NCBI GenBank assembly: GCA_025355595.1
Contig: JANXZI010000185.1
Coordinates: forward strand, 1 to 6,153
Source of the DNA: Spartobacteria bacterium
GTDB lineage: Bacteria; Verrucomicrobiota; Verrucomicrobiia; Chthoniobacterales; Chthoniobacteraceae
Direction: 5' to 3'
DNA length: 6,153 nucleotides
The notes under the pieces are model-generated. The model was not told where the DNA came from. It saw only the letters and a list, made by a program, of their open reading frames with translations, and did not search any database. Of the stretch, positions 1-5,062 are shown one piece after another (the stretch's first letter is position 1; each line of letters opens with the position of its first letter). Position numbers and translations under genes: made by a program.

Positions 1-1184
1 GTGACTTTATAGATGCGCCCGTTCGTGCGGTCGGTGAACTCCCGCTGCTGATGGCACGGCACCTTGTCATACCAGTCGTTAATGAATACCGACCCGTCCG
101 GCCCGTATTGCGGCGAGAGCCCGCGGAACCATTTGTCGCCGCTATCCATGAAGTCCCCGTTGCGCTCGCTCTTGTAGCCCGAGCCGCTGCGCACGACGCG
201 CTCGTTGCGCTGCTTGTTCATGTGGATGTCGTGGAAGAACAGCGTGTCGCGCCACTCGGGCGGGAAGAGGCCGCCCAGATACACCATCATCCCCGCGTAG
301 CCCGCCTTCTCGTAGCGGCCCCACGCGATCGTCTTGATGTCCTCATAAGTGTTCGCATCCGCGTGCTGCCCACCCTGCCGTGCGTAGCGCGCGCCTTGGA
401 ATGCGTGCCACATGTGCGGGATCACGCACGCGGCGAAGAACGCCTCCCCGTGATCATTCCAATCGAGCCCCCACTGGTTGCTGCCGCCCTCGGCCCAGCG
501 CTCGAAGACCTTCTTCGTCGGATGAAAGCGCCACACCGCCGCGTTGATCACCGTGCGCTCCGCTTTCGGCGTGCCGGGCTTCCCGACATTTGAGAAAGTG
601 AACACGCCGTGCGTGCCGTAGAGCCAGCCGTCCGGCCCCCATGTGAAATCATTGATCGTCTCGTGCGTGTCCTCATTTCCCCAGCCATCGAGTACCGCCT
701 CCGGCTCCCCGACAAATTTGTCCTCGTCGTTTTCACGAGGGAAAAAGAGCAGGTTCGGCGGAGCCCCCACCCACACGCCGCCGTGCCCGACCGCGATGCC
801 GCTGGCAAAGGTGAGCTTGTCGTAAAATACCGTGCGCTTGTCCGCGCGCCCGTCACCGTCGGTGTCCTCGAAGATGATGATGCTGTCCTGCGGCTTGCCG
901 GGGCACACGGGGTAGTTTGTGTTCGTCACCACCCAGAGCCGCCCGCGGTCGTCCTGCGCGTAGGCGATGGGCTGCACGATGTCCGGCTCGCCGGCGACCA
1001 CCTGCACTTTGAATCCCGGCGGCAGCTTGAACGCCTTTGCCGTCTCCTCCGGCGTCAGCGAGGGTTCCTTCGCGACGGGCCGGCCCTTGTCCTCGAGCGG
1101 GCTCGCTGGCGGCGGCTTTCCACCGGGCGGCGTCGCGGCGAATGCGGTGGAGGCGAATGTGAGGGCGATGAGGAATGGGCGCAT
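1..1184 (-). CDS. PVC-type membrane-bound dehydrogenase, N-terminal part (partial at window edge)
   Basis: The minus strand is open without a stop from an ATG at 1184 to the left edge, giving 394 residues. Residues 1-16 (MRPFLIALTFASTAFA) form a short Sec-type signal peptide with an AFA cleavage motif, so the protein is exported. The mature part reads like the beta-propeller N-terminal domain of the putative membrane-bound dehydrogenase family (TIGR02604/DUF7133): VQPIAYAQDDRGRLWVV at 70-86, an acidic DTDGDGRAD loop at 107-115, GPDGWLYGTHG at 183-193, NQWGLDWNDHG at 236-246, WRDTLFFHDIH at 311-321, and the family-typical NDWYD at 369-373 followed by GRIYKV at 389-394. In this family HEAT-like repeats and a cytochrome c CxxCH domain usually follow; they would lie outside the window. 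The substrate is unknown; such genes are abundant in Planctomycetes and Verrucomicrobia, often near sugar oxidoreductases. No clear Shine-Dalgarno sequence precedes the ATG; the start is chosen because it directly yields the signal peptide. Confidence 0.88.
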   Translation of the reverse strand, partial: MRPFLIALTFASTAFAATPPGGKPPPASPLEDKGRPVAKEPSLTPEETAKAFKLPPGFKVQVVAGEPDIVQPIAYAQDDRGRLWVVTNTNYPVCPGKPQDSIIIFEDTDGDGRADKRTVFYDKLTFASGIAVGHGGVWVGAPPNLLFFPRENDEDKFVGEPEAVLDGWGNEDTHETINDFTWGPDGWLYGTHGVFTFSNVGKPGTPKAERTVINAAVWRFHPTKKVFERWAEGGSNQWGLDWNDHGEAFFAACVIPHMWHAFQGARYARQGGQHADANTYEDIKTIAWGRYEKAGYAGMMVYLGGLFPPEWRDTLFFHDIHMNKQRNERVVRSGSGYKSERNGDFMDSGDKWFRGLSPQYGPDGSVFINDWYDKVPCHQQREFTDRTNGRIYKV

Positions 1185-1561
1185 GGGAAGTGAAGCTGAA
1201 CAGCCCGCGAGGAGCGCGAGTCTTAGCGCTGCATAGCGGAAGTTCGCGCGCTTGTGAACTGCGGCGTGCGCCGCACCGGGGAGCACAGGCGACCCGCCTG
1301 GGGTTCCCGGCGGCCCGCCGGGAACAACGGACAACGTGACCCGCCATTTCGGAAATGCGCGCGGGGCACCGTTCTGAAACACGCGCATTTCCACGTCCGA
1401 TGTTTGCGGTGGCCCGCCGCAAACCACAGGCGGACCGCCTGTGCTCGCCGATTTCTGCCGTCCCCTGCGGGACTCGCGCCGCTGGCGCGCATGGACGCCG
1501 CCAAGGCGCTGCGCTACTTCCAGTTTGCCCCTGTGCGCACGCACCGCGACCTTCCAGCTTT
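1185..1561. other. Non-coding spacer upstream of the dehydrogenase gene, rich in palindromes
   Basis: I find no convincing gene here on either strand. The open frames present have arginine- and alanine-heavy translations without domains, as expected of GC-rich spacer DNA. The spacer must contain the promoter of the leftward dehydrogenase gene, but no clear -35/-10 pair can be picked out by eye. Its main content is a row of short inverted repeats and the left arm of a longer inverted repeat, listed separately. Confidence 0.6.
1261..1443. repeat. Cluster of GC-rich palindromes (hairpin array)
   Basis: Five adjacent short inverted repeats are visible. At 1261-1274 GCGGCG pairs with CGCCGC around a 2-nt loop. 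At 1286-1300 CAGGCG pairs with CGCCTG around ACC. At 1303-1325 an 11-bp perfect stem GTTCCCGGCGG surrounds a single C. At 1402-1424 GTTTGCGG pairs with CCGCAAAC, continuing through one G-T pair to the centre. At 1425-1443 a 9-bp perfect stem CACAGGCGG surrounds a single A. Several share a core of the form GGnGG-n-CCnCC or ACAGGCG...CGCCTG, so they look like members of one repeat family rather than independent terminators. A further 11-bp stem pairs 1351-1361 with 1382-1392, overlapping a small palindrome CATTTC/GAAATG at 1345-1357. None is followed by a T run. Function is unknown; intergenic REP-like repeats are the closest description. Confidence 0.8.
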
Positions 1562-1706
1562 ATGAACCTGCAAAGAAGCCTTCTTGCCTTAGTGATGCTG
1601 GCGATCTTTTGTCACCAGGTTCGTGGAGAGGAAACAGAGGACGGGGCGAAGCAGAAGAGGATCGAGTCGCCTAGTGGCGCGAGGCCCGCAGGGGACGGCA
1701 GAAATC
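1450..1706. repeat. 257-bp MITE-like unit with 38/39-bp terminal inverted repeats
   Basis: Positions 1450-1487 and the reverse complement of 1668-1706 match over 38/39 bp with two substitutions and one single-base gap, beginning with GATTTCTGCCGTCCCCTGCG in both. Each arm's outer end is the GATTTC end, so the pair encloses about 180 bp. The left arm itself contains two small hairpins: GTCCC/GGGAC at 1460-1473 and CGCGCC/GGCGCG at 1475-1489. No transposase is encoded, and I see no target-site duplication flanking the arms (CTCGCC on the left, AACGCG on the right). It may be a non-autonomous element, or two REP-like elements in opposite orientation. Confidence 0.7.
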
Positions 1707-1726
1707 AACGCGGACAACGTGTCTAG
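1562..1726 (+). CDS. Small exported-type ORF (54 aa), probably the truncated start of a secreted protein
   Basis: From an ATG at 1562 the frame reads MNLQRSLLALVMLAIFCHQV then RGEETEDGAKQKRIE. It has a basic N-region, a hydrophobic core at about residues 6-17 and a possible cleavage site after VRG, followed by charged residues, which is a believable Sec signal peptide. From about residue 36 the frame runs into the right arm of the inverted repeat (1668-1706), so the last 19 residues are repeat-encoded and the stop at 1724-1726 lies just beyond. The likely reading is that only the 5' end of a secreted-protein gene survives and the repeat arm cut it short. There is no recognisable Shine-Dalgarno sequence. 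It could instead be chance: the frame is short, and only the signal-peptide-like composition supports it. Confidence 0.35.
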   Translation: MNLQRSLLALVMLAIFCHQVRGEETEDGAKQKRIESPSGARPAGDGRNQRGQRV

Positions 1727-1751
1727 GTGCAACAGTCAGGCGTCATCCACA

Positions 1752-2070
1752 TCAGTCCTTTTCGACCGCGAACTTTATGGTCGATTTCAGGATCTTAGCC
1801 CGACCGGGTTTGCCGAAGTCCAAGACCACCGTGCGGTTCGCCGTGGCCGTGCTCCCATCGCCATCCTCGATGCTTTCGATTTCCATCAAAAGCGAACCAT
1901 CTTTTTGCCACCGCTTCGCGTTCTGCATATTCATTGAGACCATATGCGGGAATTTTTTGTCTCCTTTGACCTTGTCCGGGATATCCGCCAGAAGCTCCGG
2001 CAGCTTGACCTCGCGGAAAGTAGCGCCGGGTTGCTGTCGGTCTCGATGCCTCTGTCTTCGAGGAAGAGGT
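1752..2070 (-). pseudogene. 3' remnant of an unrecognised protein gene, with an apparent frameshift
   Basis: The minus strand is open to a TGA at 1752-1754, and the last roughly 90 codons have natural protein composition: FREVKLPELLADIPDKVKGD, then KKFPHMVSMNMQNAKRWQ, then SLLMEIESIEDGDGSTA, ending in KSTIKFAVEKD. The only in-frame ATG early enough (1943) would cut off the natural-looking stretch before it. Upstream of about 2028 the sensible composition moves to another frame (LFLEDRGIETDSNPA), while the original frame becomes arginine-rich, pointing to a frameshift. The sensible frame meets a TAG shortly before, near 2075. I do not recognise the family; the end resembles a beta-strand-rich domain. 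It lies 66 bp downstream of the pyruvyl transferase gene on the same strand, with no start signal of its own, so it is best read as the broken tail of a longer gene. Confidence 0.5.
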
Positions 2071-2136
2071 GCAGCTATGTCATTGGCTAATCACATTTCT
2101 GATGATCCGATCTTCCATTGGCGCTCGCGCGGATGC

Positions 2137-3132
2137 CTACATTATTCTCAAAGCTTTGACCGTTTCTTTCACGGCTGTCAATGTCATTCTCTGTGCCCGC
2201 TCCCGAAGAACTGGATCTGAAATGCAGCGCGCTGGATCGCATTCTTTCCACGATTGCAGCGCGAGATGCTGCGGAAGACCAACTACCTCTAGGAATCCCG
2301 GAATTTTGCTCATGAATGGGGTTGGTGGAAAAAGGTGTGGCACCCCATACGAAAATGCCAAAATATTTGCGTGCATGGAAGCGGCAACGACGAGTGCAGC
2401 CGTCGCAATTCGCGACACCAATTCCATCACAGTTGGTACCACGGTAACAGTCAACCCAAGGGCAAGGGCTACAGGACTCATTGCCTCAGCATCCCCAGCC
2501 CAAGCTGTCGTGCTAATAAGCTGAACTTCATACTCCTTCATCAGTTGCTTAATCGCGGGCACGGTTTCGCTGGAAACAAACGCCGATTGGACTAAAGCGA
2601 CCTGCTGTTTCGACTCAGCCACTGGAAATGCCTTGCTGGATAGCACAGCCATGTCTGGCGCAACAATATCGGGCCATTTCGGCAGATTTAGGGCTGAATG
2701 ATAATCGCGTGCCCATATCCATCCGTTGATCGATTGACTTGTCGAATGAGGCACACCCACTGATGCGTACACGGCCTTTCGTTTGAGCCGAAAACCCTCT
2801 CCGCACTCAGCAGGCCACTTGGGCAATTTGAAAAAGTCGTAAAGCGAGGTTGATCCCAAAAGATCTCCACCGCCGACTAAAACGGGAATTGATGAATCTG
2901 CACTATCTATGGCCATGGTGGCGTACTCTGGCATCTGCCGTGCAGTCAGCCCGCAAATCGCAGTTTCGTAACCAGTCAATTTCCTCCACAATATAGGGTA
3001 AATCCAATCACCGACATTATTGTGATCAAAAGCGCCGAAATGGATTATAGGATTACTTGCAAATTCATTTGTTAGTTTCATAGCTTCAATCGTTTTACGG
3101 TCGGAGGGTTCACTATCATATGAAATTTCCAT
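2137..3132 (-). CDS. Polysaccharide pyruvyl transferase family protein
   Basis: The product resembles the polysaccharide pyruvyl transferase family (PF04230; CsaB, WcaK and AmsJ belong here), whose members move a pyruvyl group from phosphoenolpyruvate onto a sugar of a surface or secreted glycan as a ketal. From the start at 3132 it has 331 residues, a normal length. Visible motifs are HFGAFDHNNVGDWIYPILW at 31-49 (the family's N-terminal 'N.GD' motif), VGGGDLLGS at 86-94, and a C-terminal VVAASMHANILAFSYGVP at 248-265 matching the family's '.R.H....A...G.P' motif. The Arg usually before that His is not present; Ser-Met precede the His. An ATG at 3186 would add 18 residues and overlap the upstream gene by 37 bp; an ATG at 3081 is also possible. 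I chose 3132 because it falls 17 bp after the preceding stop and starts just before the first conserved motif. It follows the glycosyltransferase gene on the same strand, so the two are probably cotranscribed. Confidence 0.82.
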   Translation of the reverse strand: MEISYDSEPSDRKTIEAMKLTNEFASNPIIHFGAFDHNNVGDWIYPILWRKLTGYETAICGLTARQMPEYATMAIDSADSSIPVLVGGGDLLGSTSLYDFFKLPKWPAECGEGFRLKRKAVYASVGVPHSTSQSINGWIWARDYHSALNLPKWPDIVAPDMAVLSSKAFPVAESKQQVALVQSAFVSSETVPAIKQLMKEYEVQLISTTAWAGDAEAMSPVALALGLTVTVVPTVMELVSRIATAALVVAASMHANILAFSYGVPHLFPPTPFMSKIPGFLEVVGLPQHLALQSWKECDPARCISDPVLRERAQRMTLTAVKETVKALRIM

Positions 3133-3149
3133 GTGAAGCGATATCACCT

Positions 3150-3884
3150 TCAGCCGGTCACGTAGTTTGGGGTGCGGGTGGAACATTCGGTGGTTACTGG
3201 TTCAGACAAACTAGTGCCCAATCGCCTTGCAATGGACGCGTATTCTGCCGACGTATTCGCTTCCCTAAATAGGTATCCCGAAGCTTTGAGGGGTCTTGCT
3301 TTGGAAAGCAATGACCACTCAAGCATCTTCCCGCCAAGTCGGTCGCGCACGTCGTCCCAAATAATCTGCTCGACTGGCCAGTTAACTTGACGAGGTGTTA
3401 GATGAGCCATCACTTCGGGAGAAGACCACGCTGATATCTTGAGTCCAACTGCTTCAGTGCGAATTTCCCATTTGTGATATTCACAGCCGCGCCCCAGCAC
3501 AGGCAAATCAGATGCCATAAGTCGCCCACCCCACGTCTGTGCCCACAGGGGAGTATCAATGATAAAACGCTGCGATAACTTGAACACCACATCCAGCCCC
3601 GTCATTGCTCCCCACAGAATTCCCTTCCAAAAAGTCGAGATATCGCCTCCGGCGTGACCAATTCTCATCGGATTCGGCCAAAGATTAGTGTTGATTGATT
3701 GCACGCAGATTCGTTGAACGGCGCCGTAGGGTGTTTTTGGCGAGGGAGTTGAGGTAAACCCATCCGAGCAGTCGTCGGACACGATAATTGGAATTTCGGG
3801 GCCGCAGTGGTGTCGAATCACCGCGATGTTCAAGGCAACAGCACTGGGGCGGTTGTAATGGCCTATAATGATACCGATTTTCAT
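3150..3884 (-). CDS. Glycosyltransferase, family 2-like (GT-A type)
   Basis: This 244-residue protein begins MKIGIIIGHYNRPSAVALNI and continues to IPIIVSDDCSDG at 31-42, which is the usual start of a family 2-like GT-A glycosyltransferase: a first beta strand, 'YNRP', then the 'V.DD.S.DG' nucleotide-sugar-binding loop. DVVFKLSQRFIID at 98-110 sits where the DXD metal site is expected, but no clear DXD is present, so the catalytic metal site may be unusual. The frame can be extended to a TTG at 3935, but the ATG at 3884 starts directly at the first beta strand and is preferred; no good Shine-Dalgarno sequence precedes either. It has no membrane segment, so a cytoplasmic enzyme is expected. The gene is followed after 17 bp by the pyruvyl transferase and lies 94 bp downstream of the broken family 9 glycosyltransferase, all on one strand, suggesting a remnant of a surface-polysaccharide operon. 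Acceptor and donor sugars cannot be inferred. Confidence 0.72.
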   Translation of the reverse strand: MKIGIIIGHYNRPSAVALNIAVIRHHCGPEIPIIVSDDCSDGFTSTPSPKTPYGAVQRICVQSINTNLWPNPMRIGHAGGDISTFWKGILWGAMTGLDVVFKLSQRFIIDTPLWAQTWGGRLMASDLPVLGRGCEYHKWEIRTEAVGLKISAWSSPEVMAHLTPRQVNWPVEQIIWDDVRDRLGGKMLEWSLLSKARPLKASGYLFREANTSAEYASIARRLGTSLSEPVTTECSTRTPNYVTG

Positions 3885-3978
3885 AAGTTTGTTTTTGGCT
3901 GGAGAGATGAGATTCAACACAAGGAGCGTCGTCAAGCAGCGGTTGTTTGGATTTTGTTCACAACCATTCGGATCTTCG

Positions 3979-4799
3979 TCATGTGGGATTATTTAAGACG
4001 CGGCGCACCACCTGCACTTGTTGCGGGGTCAGGTAAGAGATGGCACCGCCAGTGAAATATGGCTTCGATCCGCCGCCCGATCTCTTGTGCCGTGATCATG
4101 TCCATGCACCGGGGCAGGGCATAGGTTTCGACCGCTTTCTTCCCTCTGGGAATCGCAGCGTGTCGGATCTCTTTCTTCACCACATCGACGCAGAGGTTTT
4201 CCTGTTTGTCCTTTTCATCTCCATCGCCCAGCGGAACCGTGCGGGACTTCCAGCCGCCGCCGTTGTCACTGCATCGCAGGCCAGCGTTCGTGTTAATGAA
4301 CTGGTGGTGCGGATCAGCCTCCCACTGTATCGGCTCCCGGCCACCGGCCCCCACGACACACGGACGGTTCAATGGCATGTCCGGCTTGACGGGAACCGTC
4401 GCCGCGAGGTGCATCAGCATTGGTCACGGGGCACAGCACGCCCTGGGCTTGATACCCCAGACGGATGAGTTGCCTCAGATCCGTCTCGCCTCTCAGATCG
4501 AGCACTCCACGCAGGGCAGGATGATGGTGCCCCTGCTCCCCGACCTGCACGAAGAAGACCCTTCCGCGGAGGTGGTCCACGATCTTTTGAAACCGATGCA
4601 CATCCCACCACTTGATTGTGAAGTCGAGTTTGCCGCCAGCGGCGACAATTCAGAATGGAATTTGGTCCTTGGTGATTTCCTGCACTTGGGAATCCAGGAG
4701 TTTTCTTTCTTTGAAATGGATGTCACCTTTAAAATCCGTCGGGGTGACATTCACCTTCAAGTGTTCCGCGAGAAATTGGTGAAACCTGTCGGCCAGCGG
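3979..4799 (-). pseudogene. Family 9 (ADP-heptose transferase-like) glycosyltransferase pseudogene, 5'-truncated and frameshifted
   Basis: Three minus-strand pieces join into the C-terminal part of a GT9-like glycosyltransferase. Piece one (4799-about 4422) reads PLADRFHQFLAEHLKV, then after an in-frame TGA at 4650-4652, IVAAGGKLDFTIKWWD and QGVLCPVT. The TGA sits where related proteins have Trp (PFW-IVAAGGK), so TGG to TGA is likely. An extra base near 4421 shifts the frame; piece two continues MHLAATVPVKPDMPLNRPCV, DPHHQFINTN, GGGWKSRTVPLGDGDEKD, NLCVDVV and LPRCMDMITAQEIGRRIEAIF. Another extra base near 4054 shifts to TGGAISYLTPQQVQVV and on to a TGA at 3979-3981. The recalled family motif is GGCWkSR; here the Cys is Gly. 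The N-terminal half, with the first Rossmann domain, is missing: glycosyltransferase similarity ends near 4799, where hsdR-like sequence begins on the other strand. Intact members are roughly twice this length. With a nonsense codon, two frameshifts and no start, it is almost certainly non-functional. Confidence 0.82.
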
Positions 4800-4975
4800 T
4801 GAACCGTTTCAAAGCGATACAGAATGAGCCGAAACGGAGTGAGTTCCGCGAGAAGCTGAACGGCTTCGTGAACATTTATTCGTTCCTGAGCCAGATCATG
4901 CCCTACGGCGATGCCGCGCTGGAGAGCTGGAAGCGTGTGCTCCCATTTCCTTCGTACTGCGTCCGCCTTCCCTGA
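4796..4975 (+). pseudogene. hsdR: Fragment of type I restriction enzyme R subunit (HsdR) C-terminal region
   Basis: On the plus strand the frame from about 4796 to a TGA at 4973-4975 reads AVNRFKAIQNEPKRSEF, then REKLNGFVNIYSFLSQIMPY and GDAALES. This matches the C-terminal helical region of HsdR proteins, where '.RF.al.....r.eF..kL..FV..YsFLSQi.pygD.eLE' is characteristic. After the LE the expected 'kLY.ygR.LL..L' is replaced by a shorter, altered run (SWKRVLPFPSYCVRLP), so the similarity degrades and the frame ends. Only about 60 of the roughly 800-1000 residues of a normal HsdR are present, and no helicase or nuclease motifs nor hsdM/hsdS are in the window. There is no start codon context. 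It is a stranded piece of a type I restriction-modification gene, left by deletion or recombination. The assignment rests on the single motif block but that block is distinctive. Confidence 0.68.
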
Positions 4976-5062
4976 ATCGGATGCAGCGGCCTGGCAAACG
5001 CGGGACTTTTTACACAGTCTCTCAGGAATCTCGCGGGCGGTTTTCCGATCAGCGCGAGCGTT
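4976..5062. other. Short spacer between the hsdR fragment and the oxidoreductase 3' end
   Basis: No gene is assigned here. ATCGGA at 4976-4981 and TCCGAT at 5044-5049 form a weak inverted repeat, too far apart for a terminator. The segment probably holds the second breakpoint of the rearranged region, because the hsdR-like similarity fades at about 4930 and the conserved neighbour gene ends at 5063. Confidence 0.4.

Noticed and set aside
51..1193. Two long plus-strand open frames (51-593 and 609-1193).
   Set aside because: They are antisense to the well-supported dehydrogenase gene, have Arg/Ala/Val-rich translations with no motif, and arise from its GC-rich codon use.
1261..1487. Possible CRISPR array or rho-independent terminators in the palindrome cluster.
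   Set aside because: The repeats differ in sequence and spacing, there are no unique spacers of constant length, and no T run follows any stem.
1777..2595. Overlapping plus-strand open frames at 1777-2220, 2069-2524 and 2335-2595.
   Set aside because: They are opposite the unknown gene remnant and the pyruvyl transferase; translations are Ser/Arg/His-rich without recognisable domains.
3905..3935. A TTGACG at 3930-3935 (minus strand) that could be a -35 box for the glycosyltransferase gene.
   Set aside because: At 17-bp spacing the -10 position reads TCTCAT, matching only three of six consensus bases; it is too weak to call.
4206..4802. A 198-codon plus-strand open frame.
   Set aside because: It is antisense to the family 9 glycosyltransferase pseudogene, whose minus-strand translation carries clear family motifs; the plus-strand translation carries none.
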